The notes: generated by a model not told the origin, from the letters alone. A stretch of DNA of 64,000 nt from Streptomyces sp. NBC_00620 (GCF_026341825.1 NZ_JAPENY010000002.1:1240001-1304000), one strand, 5' to 3'. Positions 7,629 through 16,436 are shown, numbered from the stretch's first letter. Made by a program: numbers and translations.

Positions 7629-8954
7629 ATGATCATCCCCTTGCTGCTCCTTGGGGCGGCATTCCTGCTCATTCTCGCCAACGGATTCTTCGTCGCGGCG
7701 GAGTTCGGCCTGGTCACGGTCGAGAAGCCCGACGCCGAGAAGGCGGCCGCCGAGGGCGACCGACGGGCTGCGACAGTCGTCAACTCGCTCAAGGAGCTGT
7801 CCTTCCAGCTCTCCGGCACCCAGCTCGGTATCACCATCACCTCACTCGTCGTCGGCATGCTCGCCGAACCGGCGCTCGCCGAACTGCTGCACGGACCGTT
7901 CACCGCGACCGGCCTGCCCGAGGGCGCCGTGCCAGGCGTCGCCGTGGTCGTCGGCATGCTGCTGGCCGCGGCCGTGCAGATGGTCATCGGCGAACTCGTG
8001 CCCAAGAACTGGGCCGTGTCCAAGCCCCTCCAGGTCGCCCGCTTCGTCGCGGGCCCGCAGCACATGTTCTCCCGCACGTTCCGGCCGGTGATCGCCGCGC
8101 TCAACGCGGTGGCCAACCGGCTCGTCCGGGCCCTGGGCGTCGAGCCCGCCGAGGAGCTGGCCTCCGCCCGCACCCCCGGCGAACTCATCTCCCTGGCCCG
8201 GCACTCGGCGCAGGCCGGCGCCCTGGAACAGGACACCGCGGATCTCTTCGTACGCACCATGTCGCTGGCCGATCTGACCGCGCAGCACGTCATGACGCCG
8301 CGCGTGAAGGTCAGCGCCCTGCAGTCCTCGGCGACCGCCGAGGACGTCGTCAACCTCACCCGGGCCACCGGCCTGTCCCGCTTCCCCGTCTACCGGGAGC
8401 GGATCGACGAGATCGTCGGCATGGTCCACCTCAAGGACGCCCTCGCGGTGCCCTCACGCGACCGGCTGCGCACCCCCGTCGGCCGGATCGCCCAGGCGCC
8501 GCTGCTCGTCCCGGAGACGCTGCCGGTGCGGCCGCTCCTGGAGCAGCTGCGCAGCGAGCAGCCGATCGCCGTGGTCGTCGACGAGTACGGCGGCACGGCG
8601 GGCGTCGTCACCCTGGAGGACATCGTCGAGGAGCTCGTCGGCGAGGTCCGCGACGAGCACGACGGACAGGATCTGCCCGAACTCGCGGCGGCGCCGCCCG
8701 AGGACGGGAAGCCCGCGTGGGAGGCCGACGGCAGCTGCCGGGTCGACGTCCTGAAGCGCATAGGCCTCGACGTGCCCGAGGGCCCGTACGAGACCGTGGC
8801 GGGCCTCGTCGCCGATCTGCTCGGCCGTATCCCGGCCGCCGGTGACAAGGCGGAACTCCCGGGCTGGCGGCTGCTGGTGCGCCAGGTCGGGCACTACCGC
8901 GCCGAACGCGTACGGCTCGTGCGAACCGCGCCTGTCGCGGAGGCCGTCCGATGA
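7629..8954 (+). CDS. CNNM/CorC-type membrane protein (DUF21-CBS-CorC)
   Basis: 441 residues from ATG 7629. Order of parts: an N-terminal DUF21 transmembrane domain (about 1-190; four hydrophobic segments including LANGFFVAAEFGLV), two CBS domains (about 220-340, with QHVMTPRVKVSAL and VDEYGGTAGVVTLEDIVEELVG), then a C-terminal CorC_HlyC transporter-associated domain (about 360-430). The family includes magnesium exporters and so-called haemolysins; ion transport is likely but the ion is not determined here. Its stop overlaps the next gene of the same family by ATGA. Confidence 0.9.
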   Translation: MIIPLLLLGAAFLLILANGFFVAAEFGLVTVEKPDAEKAAAEGDRRAATVVNSLKELSFQLSGTQLGITITSLVVGMLAEPALAELLHGPFTATGLPEGAVPGVAVVVGMLLAAAVQMVIGELVPKNWAVSKPLQVARFVAGPQHMFSRTFRPVIAALNAVANRLVRALGVEPAEELASARTPGELISLARHSAQAGALEQDTADLFVRTMSLADLTAQHVMTPRVKVSALQSSATAEDVVNLTRATGLSRFPVYRERIDEIVGMVHLKDALAVPSRDRLRTPVGRIAQAPLLVPETLPVRPLLEQLRSEQPIAVVVDEYGGTAGVVTLEDIVEELVGEVRDEHDGQDLPELAAAPPEDGKPAWEADGSCRVDVLKRIGLDVPEGPYETVAGLVADLLGRIPAAGDKAELPGWRLLVRQVGHYRAERVRLVRTAPVAEAVR

Positions 8955-10048
8955 GCGTGCTCCAACTCCTCTTCGCCGCCCTGCTGGTGCTCGCCAACGG
9001 CTTCTTCGTCGGCGCCGAGTTCGCGCTCGTCTCCGTACGGCGCAGCCAGATCGAACCGCTGGGGACCGCGCGGGCGCGACAGGTGCTGTACGGCCTGGAG
9101 CGACTGCCCCAGATGATGGCAGCGGCCCAGTTCGGCATCACCGTCTGCTCGTTGACGCTCGGCGCGGTCGCCGAGCCGACCGTCGCGCAGCTCCTTGAGC
9201 CGCTCTTCGAGGCGGTCCACATGCCGCACGGGATGATCCACCCCCTCGGGTACGTCATCGCGCTCGCCTCGGTCGTCTTCTTCCACCTGGTCATCGGCGA
9301 GATGGTGCCGAAGAACCTGGCGATGGCCGCGCCCGAGAAGACGGCGCTGTGGCTCAGCCCGGGCCTGGTCGCGTTCGCGCGGCTGTGCCGGCCGGTCACC
9401 GTGGGCCTCGGGGCCTGCGCGCGGATGATCCTCAAGCTGTTCCGCGTGGAGCCCAGGGACGAGGTCGAGGCGGTCTTCACAAGTGAGCAGCTCAACCGCC
9501 TCGTCGAGGACTCCGGCCAGGCCGGCCTTCTCGACCCCGAGGAGCAGGAGCGCCTCGAGGACGCCCTGGAACTGGGCTCCCGCCCGGTCACGGACGTCCT
9601 CCTCGACTCCGGCTCCCTGGTGACCGTGGGCCCCTCGGTCACCCCGGGCCAGGTCGTCGCGCTCACCGCCCGCACCGGGTACTCCCGTTTCCCGGTGGTC
9701 GCCGAGAACGGCGCCTTCATGGGCTATCTGCACGTGAAGGACGTACTGGACCTGGAGGAATCGGACCGGGCGGTACCCCAGCAGAACTGGCACGCCATGA
9801 CGACCCTGCGGGCCGAACTCCCCCTGGACGACGCCCTCACCGTGATGCGCCGCGCCGCGACGCACCTCGCCCAGGTCGCCGACGCGTCCGGCAAGGTCGT
9901 GGGCCTAGTCGCGCTGGAGGACGTACTGGAACTCCTGGTCGGCGAGGTACGCGACCCGGCGCACCGGGAGGTCCCGGCAGCGCCGGTACGTGTCTCGGAA
10001 CCACGAGCGAGCGAGGCCCCGGAGGAGGCACAGGCACTGGCGAGCTGA
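8951..10048 (+). CDS. CNNM-type membrane protein (DUF21-CBS), shorter paralogue
   Basis: 365 residues from ATG 8951, overlapping its upstream paralogue by four bases. It has a DUF21 transmembrane domain (LANGFFVGAEFALVSVRRSQ at the start) and two CBS domains (residues about 210-330, ending LVALEDVLELLVGEV). It stops before the CorC_HlyC domain of its neighbour. The tandem pair probably forms a heteromeric transporter or regulator, as paired paralogues of this family commonly do in actinomycetes. Confidence 0.9.
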   Translation: MSVLQLLFAALLVLANGFFVGAEFALVSVRRSQIEPLGTARARQVLYGLERLPQMMAAAQFGITVCSLTLGAVAEPTVAQLLEPLFEAVHMPHGMIHPLGYVIALASVVFFHLVIGEMVPKNLAMAAPEKTALWLSPGLVAFARLCRPVTVGLGACARMILKLFRVEPRDEVEAVFTSEQLNRLVEDSGQAGLLDPEEQERLEDALELGSRPVTDVLLDSGSLVTVGPSVTPGQVVALTARTGYSRFPVVAENGAFMGYLHVKDVLDLEESDRAVPQQNWHAMTTLRAELPLDDALTVMRRAATHLAQVADASGKVVGLVALEDVLELLVGEVRDPAHREVPAAPVRVSEPRASEAPEEAQALAS

Positions 10049-10084
10049 GCACCGGGTTTCTTCGCCCCCGCCGCCCAAAAGATT

Positions 10085-10150
10085 GCGCAGTTCCCCGCGC
10101 CCCTTCAGGGGCGCGGGGAACTGCGCGACAAGCCCCCACGGCCCCGCAGT
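10085..10150 (-). repeat. Repeat family B copy with perfect 19-bp hairpin (terminator)
   Basis: At 10085-10126, GCGCAGTTCCCCGCGCCCC pairs perfectly with its complement around a TTCA loop. It lies between the convergent CNNM and AAA ATPase genes and can end both transcripts. Read on the minus strand, the whole segment resembles copies at 47479-47545 and 53436-53488 (TGCGG..GG..GTCGCGCAGTTCCCCGCGCCCC). Confidence 0.8.
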
Positions 10151-10164
10151 AAACAAACAACCCA

Positions 10165-10224
10165 GGGGGGTCTGGGGCGCAGCCCCAGAAGGATGGGACG
10201 GGTAGGGGCGGCGGGGGCGAAAAA
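10165..10224 (-). repeat. Repeat family A copy downstream of the AAA ATPase gene
   Basis: On the minus strand this begins TTTTTCGCCCCC and ends CCCAGACCCCCC, with a CCCGTCCC block in the middle. It aligns along about 60 bases with the copy at 32997-33055. It starts 14 bases after the AAA gene stop, so the element sits in the transcript 3' end. Confidence 0.75.
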
Positions 10225-10237
10225 CTGCAGCCCCCGC

Positions 10238-12100
10238 TCACAGGGCCGAAGGATCCTGTGGTCCTCTCCCCGAGAGGACCTCCCCGTACGCCTGCATCAG
10301 ATCCGGCAGCCGCAGTGTCGACAAGTCGTCGCGGGACAGCACGCCCGGGTAACCCGAGAGCCGCAGATCCCGATACGCGCAGCTCTTCTCGTACAGCGTC
10401 CGCAGGAACCGCCCGTTGCCGAGCTCGTCGATCCACCCCTGGTCGACGACGTGCCCGGCGATCGAGCGCAGCTCGTCCAACGCCTCCTCGTCCCAGACGT
10501 CGCCGTTCTCGGCGGCCAGCACCTCGCCGATGGAGGTGAGTTCGAGCGGGCGGTAGGAGGGGAAGTCGACGCGGGTGGTGAAGCGGGAGGAGAGACCGGG
10601 GTTGGCGGTAAGGAGGCGGTCCATGCCCTCCGGGTAGCCGGCCAGTATGACGACCAGGTGGTCGCGGTTGTCCTCGGCCCGCTTCAGGAGCACCTGCAGC
10701 GCCTCGTCGCCGTACGCGTCGCCCTTGCCGTAGCCGGAGTTGGACAGCGAGTACGCCTCGTCCACGAAGAGCACACCGCCGATGGCCGAGTCGATCAGCT
10801 CATTCGCCTTCACGGCCGTCTGGCCGAGGTACTCGCCGACCAGGTCCGCCCGCTGGGCCTCCACCAGGTGGTCGCCGCCGAGCAGCCCGAGAGCGTAGAA
10901 AACCCGGCCGAGAATGCGGGCCACGGTGGTCTTGCCGGTGCCCGAGGGACCGGAGAAGACGAAGTGCCGCTTGGGCGGCTGGACCGGGAGGCCCTGCCCG
11001 GCGCGCAGCCTTGCCATGTTCAACTGCGCGGACAGCGCCTTCACTTGGCGCTTCACGGGCTCCAGGCCCACCATGCGCTCCAGCTCGGCGAGCGCCTCGT
11101 CGAGTAACGAGGGGTCGGTCGGCCCCGGCGGCAGCGGCTGCACCGGCACCACGGCCTTCTCGCGCACCGCGTCGGCCTCCGGTGGCAGCGCGCCCGGCGG
11201 CACAAGCCCTGGCTCAGAGAGCTTCAGGTCCCGCCCCTCGGTGCCGAACAGCGGGTCGATGCCGTCGGGCCCCTCCATCATGTCCTGGCCGACTCCGGCG
11301 AGCGTGATCGCCGCGAGGTCGCTGACCTCGTCGTATCCGTCGCCCTCGGAGATCGCCGCGAGCCGCGCCGAGGTGTCCATGAAGGCGGGGTCGACCCGGT
11401 GCACCGCCCGGTACAGGGGCAGCGCGGCGGCGGACCGCCCGGTGCCCTCGTGCGCCCGCGCCAGCCAGTACCGCAGCTCCTTGCGCTGCGGCTGCTCGCT
11501 GCGACAGCGCATGAGGGCGGAGGAGAGGAGCGGCTCGGCCTGCCCGAACATCTCCAGGCGCACCCGGGCCATGCCGCCGAAGAGGCCGGCCTCGATGCCC
11601 AGCATCGGATCGTGGATCAGCGGATCCGTGTGCCGGACCAACTGCTCCCAGTCCTTGACCAGATACGCGCGGCAGGCGTGCAGGAAGCGCACCTGAGGGT
11701 CGGTGTCCACGGGCGGCAGACCCGCCAACGCCCGGTCCAGCTCGGGGACATGGCGTCCGTCCAGCCAGTGCGAGGCGTGCGCGAGCAGCAGATCGCGCGG
11801 GCTCTCGAGGACCGGCTGCACCCACCAGCCCAGCCAGTACCAGGAGTTGAGGGTGCGGCGGTGGCGGGTGCGCTGCTCCCCGAAGCGCTCCCGGTGCCGG
11901 AACATCCTGAGCAGCGCGGTCGTCGTGTCCACCCGCAGCGCGTGCAGTCCGAGCCAGCCGTCCGCCATACCCGGGTCCATCCGCACCGCGGTACGGAATT
12001 CCTCCTCCGCCTGCGGGTAGGCGCCCATCGTGTAGGCGTCCACCCCCCGCAGCCAGGCGAGGTCGGCCGGGGCCTCCGGGCCCTGCGTGCCGAAGTCCAT
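10238..12100 (-). CDS. AAA+ ATPase of the CbbX/EccA type with N-terminal TPR-like region
   Basis: 620 residues from ATG 12100. This start is chosen for the GGGGGGA upstream and the natural N-terminus MDFGTQGPEAPADLAWLRG; the frame stays open further upstream but that part looks non-coding. Residues 1-280 are helical TPR-like repeats. The C-terminal AAA domain (about 345-610) has Walker A GPSGTGKT, Walker B GGVLFVDEAYSL and the arginine-finger region GLSSRFTTRVDFP. Type VII secretion EccA has this architecture, but no ESX gene is nearby. The role is therefore open: a protein-remodelling ATPase. Confidence 0.85.
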   Translation of the reverse strand: MDFGTQGPEAPADLAWLRGVDAYTMGAYPQAEEEFRTAVRMDPGMADGWLGLHALRVDTTTALLRMFRHRERFGEQRTRHRRTLNSWYWLGWWVQPVLESPRDLLLAHASHWLDGRHVPELDRALAGLPPVDTDPQVRFLHACRAYLVKDWEQLVRHTDPLIHDPMLGIEAGLFGGMARVRLEMFGQAEPLLSSALMRCRSEQPQRKELRYWLARAHEGTGRSAAALPLYRAVHRVDPAFMDTSARLAAISEGDGYDEVSDLAAITLAGVGQDMMEGPDGIDPLFGTEGRDLKLSEPGLVPPGALPPEADAVREKAVVPVQPLPPGPTDPSLLDEALAELERMVGLEPVKRQVKALSAQLNMARLRAGQGLPVQPPKRHFVFSGPSGTGKTTVARILGRVFYALGLLGGDHLVEAQRADLVGEYLGQTAVKANELIDSAIGGVLFVDEAYSLSNSGYGKGDAYGDEALQVLLKRAEDNRDHLVVILAGYPEGMDRLLTANPGLSSRFTTRVDFPSYRPLELTSIGEVLAAENGDVWDEEALDELRSIAGHVVDQGWIDELGNGRFLRTLYEKSCAYRDLRLSGYPGVLSRDDLSTLRLPDLMQAYGEVLSGRGPQDPSAL

Positions 12101-12381
12101 CACGTCCCCCCACAAACCGTGCCCCCGATGGTCCTCCGCCGGGCAGGTGCCCGTCGGCAGCCTTGGTCGAACCGCTGTGCCGCGGACGGGAGTTGCGCCG
12201 GTGCGCAGAGCAGCCGTCCGAATATCGCACCGAGAGGCATCGTACCTGCGAGGGAGTGCCCATCCGAAGGGTGCCGCACGCCTCGTTCGACGAGGTGGGA
12301 GCAGATGGGGCGCACTCGGCTTGGTGACCGAGGGTGAGCGAATCGCGCCTCGGAGCGTCCGGAAAAGGGTCCGGGGCAGAA

Positions 12382-12419
12382 CGAAGCCCCCGATCACGGG
12401 GGAACAACCGGGGGCTTCG
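12382..12419 (-). terminator. Stem-loop terminator downstream of the kinase-like ORF
   Basis: CGAAGCCCCCG pairs perfectly with CGGGGGCTTCG across a 16-base loop, and TTCT follows on the minus strand. It probably ends the transcript from 12535-13176. A weak promoter-like pair on the same strand (TTGACC at 12485-12480, TTACGT at 12462-12457, 17-base spacer) lies between the two genes and would place the hairpin in the AAA leader instead. The rest of the 12101-12534 gap shows no gene. Confidence 0.6.
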
Positions 12420-12534
12420 CGTCTGCGGGGCGGCCTCGAACGGCCGCACATTCAGAACGTAAGACCTGTACGGCCCCCGGGTCAAGCCGAGTTGAGGCAC
12501 TGAAGGAACTTCTCAGACATGGGTCTTCACAAGT

Positions 12535-13176
12535 TCAGCACACTGCGGATGGTCCGTCACTGTGAGTGATGTCGGGGTTGGGTCCAGGGGTCTCAGTGGG
12601 CCCGGGAAGCACCTCATATCCCTCGGAACACTGCCGCGCCAGAAGATCGGCGAACGGCCTCGAGGGGTCCTCGGCGAAGTGCCGGCGCTCGGCGGAGACC
12701 CATCCGTGCCAGAACTCGCCCTGCGCCTCGCCGTCCCGCCGCCGCCCACGCGTCCATGCCTCGCCGTGCGGCAACTCCATCCACAGCAGCCGCGCCAGAT
12801 ACGGGCGCAGCGCGCGGCGGCCCGCGCCGACACCCTCCAGGATGATCAGAGGCGCGGGCGGCAGCTCGCGGACCGGTCCGAAGCTCCGGGCGGTCCAGTC
12901 GTACGGGGCATAGCGCGCCGTCTCGCCGTGCCGCAGCGGCTCGATGACCTCGCGCAGCAGCCGCCCGTCCCAGGCGAAGAGCTCCTCGTGCGTCGCGATG
13001 TCGTCGAGATGCAGTACGGGTGCGTCGCCCAGTTCCGTGGCCAGCCGCCCGGCGAAGGTGGTCTTTCCGGAGCCCGCGTGGCCGTCGACGCCGATCAGGC
13101 GGACCGGGCCGCAGGAGGGCGGCAGCCGGCGCAGGTGTGAGGCGAGGTCTTGGATGGGGGATCCCGGGAGGGTGCG
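12535..13176 (-). CDS. P-loop nucleoside kinase-like protein, start codon unclear
   Basis: The open frame encodes a uridine-kinase-like P-loop protein of about 213 codons. It has Walker A GVDGHAGSGKTTF near residue 32, then PVLHLDDIATHEELFAW, PLIILEGVGAGRRALRPYL and the C-terminal FADLLARQCSEGYEVLPGP. The frame is bounded upstream by TAA at 13177-13179. No ATG, GTG or TTG lies between that stop and the Walker A motif. A CTG at 13134 or another non-standard codon would have to serve, or the true start was lost. It diverges from the C39 peptidase gene. Confidence 0.7.
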   Translation of the reverse strand, partial: RTLPGSPIQDLASHLRRLPPSCGPVRLIGVDGHAGSGKTTFAGRLATELGDAPVLHLDDIATHEELFAWDGRLLREVIEPLRHGETARYAPYDWTARSFGPVRELPPAPLIILEGVGAGRRALRPYLARLLWMELPHGEAWTRGRRRDGEAQGEFWHGWVSAERRHFAEDPSRPFADLLARQCSEGYEVLPGPTETPGPNPDITHSDGPSAVC

Positions 13177-13256
13177 TTATTGGCGTATTTCTGATCAAAA
13201 CTCTATACCGGGCGGCTGCCCCGCGTCCGGGGCCACCGCGTTCCGCGGCCAGCCAC

Positions 13257-13276
13257 TGGTCCCTACCAATATTGGT
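13257..13276. promoter_or_regulatory. DasR-like half palindromes upstream of the C39 peptidase
   Basis: TGGTCCCTACCA (13257-13268) matches TGGTCTAGACCA at 9 of 12 positions. It overlaps the perfect 12-bp palindrome ACCAATATTGGT (13265-13276). Both lie between the kinase-like ORF and the secreted peptidase. The chitinase promoter at 18844 has a comparable pair of TGGTC elements. Whether DasR binds here is inference. Confidence 0.4.
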
Positions 13277-13390
13277 CGGCGCCGCGAGGCCAAAAGTGCT
13301 GGCAGAAGCCGGGGGCGGCATTCATAGTTGGCGCACACCCGCGCACTGTGCTTGCCCGTTTCGGACCGGACACCCGGGGGTCACTCATCC

Positions 13391-14770
13391 ATGCCCAGAG
13401 CTGAACAGCCGTCCCGAAGAACCGTCCTGACCGCGGCGGTGGCCGCGGCCGCGGCGGGATCCGCGAGTCCGGCGGCAGCCGCGGACCCGCCCGCGCGCCC
13501 GGCGAAGGCCCGGTCGAAGGCGCCCTCGAAGGCGCCGTCCGGTCTCGTGGACAACCGCGCCTGGATCTCGTACACCGACTGGCGCGGCGGCACCGCGAAA
13601 GGCACGCGGGCCGTGGCCGGGCTCCGTCCCGGTCTGGTGATCGCGGCCCCGACCGGCACCAGGACGTACACCGACCCGCACACCAACAGGACCGCCATCT
13701 GGGAGTACGCGACCTGGACCTCCCCTCTCCACGATCTCGCGGTCCCCTCCACCGAGGCCGTCGCCTCCTGGAACGCGGACACCCCGGCCGGGACCTGGCT
13801 CCAGGTCGAACTGACGGGCACCTACTCGGACGGCACCGACACTCCCTGGTACGTGCTGGGTCGCTGGGCGGCCGGCGACCAGGACATCAGGCGGACCTCT
13901 GTCGACGGCCAGAGCGACGGCAGGAGCAGTATCTGGACCGACACGTTCTCCATCGACGACGCGGCCTCGGGCCTGCGCCTGGTCTCGTACCGGCTACGGC
14001 TGACCTTGTACCGCGCCCCGGGCACCAAGGTCACGCCCACGGTGTGGCGGCTCGGCGCGATGGGCTCCGACATCCCGGACCGCTTCACCGTCCCGGCCTC
14101 CACGCCCGGCCTCGCCCAGGAGCTGAAGGTCCCGCGCTACTCGCAGGAGACCCACGCGGGCCAGTACCCCCAGTACGACAGCGGCGGTGAGGCCTGGTGC
14201 AGCCCCACCTCCTCGCAGATGATCGTCGAGTACTGGGGCCGCAAGCCGACGGCGGAGCAACTGGCCTGGGTCGACCCGGACTTCACGGACCCGCAGGTGT
14301 GCCACGCGGCCCGGTACACGTACGACTACCAGTACGGCGGCTGCGGCAACTGGCCCTTCAACGCCGCGTACGCGTCGACGTACAAGGACCTCCAGGGCGT
14401 GGTGACCCGGCTCGGCTCGCTCACCGAGCTGGAGACGCTGATCGCCGCCGGCATCCCGGCCATAACGTCGCAGTCGTTCCTCAAGTCCGAGCTGACCGGG
14501 GCGGGTTACGGCACCTCGGGCCATCTGATGACCGTCATCGGATTCACCGCCGACGGTGATGTGATCGCCAACGATCCGGCGTCGGCCGATGACGCGGCGG
14601 TGCGCCGCGTCTACCCGCGGCGCGAGTTCGAGAACATCTGGCTGCGCACGAAGCGGTACAACGCCGCCGGGAACGTCGCGTCCGGCACCGGCGGCGTCTG
14701 CTACCTGTACTTCCCGGCGCAACCGTCGGTGCGACAGCTCGCGGCGCTCGCGGCGGTCGGGGTCCGCTGA
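13391..14770 (+). CDS. Secreted C39-family peptidase (Tat signal)
   Basis: 459 residues from ATG 13391. The N-terminus has a twin-arginine signal (QPSRRTVLTAAVAAAAAGS) and an Ala-rich cleavage region near residue 35. The C-terminal papain-like Peptidase_C39_2 domain (about 260-440) shows the catalytic Cys in EAWCSPTSSQM, His in GTSGHLMTVIGF and Asp in VIANDPAS. The middle part is a beta-rich domain. It is probably an exported cysteine protease or amidase that folds before export. It is convergent with the M1 peptidase gene, with a strong hairpin between them. Confidence 0.85.
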   Translation: MPRAEQPSRRTVLTAAVAAAAAGSASPAAAADPPARPAKARSKAPSKAPSGLVDNRAWISYTDWRGGTAKGTRAVAGLRPGLVIAAPTGTRTYTDPHTNRTAIWEYATWTSPLHDLAVPSTEAVASWNADTPAGTWLQVELTGTYSDGTDTPWYVLGRWAAGDQDIRRTSVDGQSDGRSSIWTDTFSIDDAASGLRLVSYRLRLTLYRAPGTKVTPTVWRLGAMGSDIPDRFTVPASTPGLAQELKVPRYSQETHAGQYPQYDSGGEAWCSPTSSQMIVEYWGRKPTAEQLAWVDPDFTDPQVCHAARYTYDYQYGGCGNWPFNAAYASTYKDLQGVVTRLGSLTELETLIAAGIPAITSQSFLKSELTGAGYGTSGHLMTVIGFTADGDVIANDPASADDAAVRRVYPRREFENIWLRTKRYNAAGNVASGTGGVCYLYFPAQPSVRQLAALAAVGVR

Positions 14771-14773
14771 GGA

Positions 14774-14812
14774 GACGGGCGGCCCCTCACCCCAGTGAAG
14801 GGGTCGCCCGTC
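14774..14812. terminator. Bidirectional stem-loop terminator
   Basis: A 14-bp stem with one G-U (GACGGGCGGCCCCT with AGGGGTCGCCCGTC) and an 11-base loop fills the gap between two convergent genes, 4 bases after the C39 stop and 3 bases before the M1 stop. Confidence 0.85.
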
Positions 14813-14815
14813 GGT

Positions 14816-16297
14816 TCAGCTCTGGACCGGATTGACCACCCAGTCGGGGTGACCCGGCATCGGCGGCGTCTTCGCGCCGTAGAGCCACGGGTGCAGGAAA
14901 CCGTCGAGATCCTCGCCCGCGACCTTGGACGCCAGGTCGACGAAGTCCTGCGTACTCGCGCTCTTTCCGCGGTACTTGGTGACCCAGGCCCGCTCGATCT
15001 TCCCGAAGGTCTCCTGGCCGACCTGCTCGCGCAGCGCGTACAGGACGAGCGTCGAACCGTCGTACCGCATCCGCTTGAAGAGGTTCGGCTCGGTCGGTTC
15101 GGCCGGGGCCCCGTAGTCGTGGCGCCACTGGTCGTGGTTCTCGTACGCGGTCTTCATGGTCCCCTCGAAGCTGACGCCGCCGTGCGTCTCGGAGTACAGC
15201 CGCTCGTAGAACCGTGCGTGGCCCTCGCTCAGCCACAGGTCGGACCAGGTCTTCATGCCCACGCTGTCGCCGGTCCACTGGTGGGTGAGCTCATGCACCA
15301 GGTTCCGCTCTGCGCTGACCTGGTCGCCGAGCAGGTCGGCCTTCGGGATCAGGGAGAGCGTCTGGGTCTCCAGGGCGACGCCGAGGTCGGTGTCGCCGAC
15401 GAGGAGGCCGTACCGGTTGAAGGGGTAGGGGCCGAGCCGCTCCTCCAGCCAGGTGATGTGGTCGGCGGTGAGCTTGCGGTACTGCTCGGTCGGCGCCACC
15501 AGGTCGGCCGGGACCGCATCGCGGATCGGCAGCCCGTGCGGGCCCGTGCTGTCGACGAAGGTGAACCTGCCGATCGCCAGCTGGGCGAGCTGCGCCGCCA
15601 CCGGCTGTTCGGAGTCGTACGTCCACCGCACGCGCCCGTCGGCCTGCTCGGTGCGGTCGGTGAGCCTGCCGTTGGCCACGGCGGAGAGGCCGGCCGGTGT
15701 GGTGATGCGGAAGGTGATCGGCGCGCGCCTGCTCGGGTGGTCGTTCGACGGGAAGATCATCTTGGCGCCGTTGGGCTGCGGATAGAGCACCGTGCCATCG
15801 GGGGTCGGGATCCAGCCGTAGTCCTCGATGGCGTCGTCGCGGTGGCGCATCTGGGTGGGGTCGGCGGTGTAGGTGACCTTGACCGTGAAGGCTTTGCCCC
15901 GGGCGAGGGCGCTCGCGGGGGTGATCACCAGCTCGTCGCCGTCGCGCACGGTGGCGGCCGGCCGCCCGTTCACGGTCACCTCGTGCAGGGTGTTGCCCGC
16001 GAAGTCCAGGTTGAAGCGGGACAGGGCCTGCGTCGCGGTCGCCTTGATCGTCGTCGACGCCTCGAAGGGTGTCTTCGGGGCCTGCCAGTCGAAGTCGAGG
16101 GTGTAGCGGCTCACCTCGTAGCCGCCGTTGCCGTCGAGCGGGAAGATCGGGTCGCCGAGCCCTGCCGCACCGGGAGAAGCGGCGCCGGAGCTCGTGGAAG
16201 CGGCCTGCGAGACCGGACCCGTCAAGGCGGCCGCCACCGTGATCGCGGTCGCGAGGGCGAGACGGGCGCTGCGGCGGGGCGTCCGGAACGTGTCCAT
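14816..16297 (-). CDS. Secreted M1-family metallopeptidase
   Basis: 493 residues from ATG 16297, with GAAAGG 6-11 bases upstream. A Sec signal (TPRRSARLALATAITVAAALT) precedes an M1 N-terminal beta domain and a gluzincin catalytic domain. That domain carries HELTHQ with the third zinc ligand Glu 18 residues on (WLSEGHARF). The exopeptidase GxMEN motif reads GVALETQ here, a common variant in secreted actinomycete M1 enzymes. The protein stops at about 490 residues, without the large C-terminal domain of aminopeptidase N. It probably trims peptides outside the cell. Confidence 0.9.
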   Translation of the reverse strand: MDTFRTPRRSARLALATAITVAAALTGPVSQAASTSSGAASPGAAGLGDPIFPLDGNGGYEVSRYTLDFDWQAPKTPFEASTTIKATATQALSRFNLDFAGNTLHEVTVNGRPAATVRDGDELVITPASALARGKAFTVKVTYTADPTQMRHRDDAIEDYGWIPTPDGTVLYPQPNGAKMIFPSNDHPSRRAPITFRITTPAGLSAVANGRLTDRTEQADGRVRWTYDSEQPVAAQLAQLAIGRFTFVDSTGPHGLPIRDAVPADLVAPTEQYRKLTADHITWLEERLGPYPFNRYGLLVGDTDLGVALETQTLSLIPKADLLGDQVSAERNLVHELTHQWTGDSVGMKTWSDLWLSEGHARFYERLYSETHGGVSFEGTMKTAYENHDQWRHDYGAPAEPTEPNLFKRMRYDGSTLVLYALREQVGQETFGKIERAWVTKYRGKSASTQDFVDLASKVAGEDLDGFLHPWLYGAKTPPMPGHPDWVVNPVQS

Positions 16298-16414
16298 CGA
16301 GGGCCTTTCGGTCGGCTGGCTGTCGTGTGATGAGACGCACACTCTGCGGGGACCGTTGTGGGAAAGGGAGCCATTCGAAGCTGATCGAAGTGTTCGGGGT
16401 GACCAAGGTCTCTA

Positions 16415-16436
16415 CCACTGGAACCCGTTCCGGTGG
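16415..16436. promoter_or_regulatory. 22-bp inverted repeat, candidate operator
   Basis: CCACTGGAAC, CC, GTTCCGGTGG: ten-base arms with a single mismatch (a G-T pair). It lies between the M1 peptidase gene (minus) and the small membrane protein plus TetR gene (plus). The TetR protein is the nearest candidate binder. Confidence 0.5.

Noticed and set aside
10238..12100. EccA as part of a type VII secretion locus.
   Set aside because: No EccB/C/D/E, EsxA or EsxB genes are in the window, so only the general AAA family is claimed.
12425..12485. A tRNA-like T-arm (GCGGCC-GTTCGA-GGCCGC) on the minus strand upstream of the AAA gene.
   Set aside because: No acceptor stem pairs with it (CCCCGCA has no TGCGGGG partner at the right distance), and no D-arm or anticodon arm is visible. 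It is only a short palindrome.
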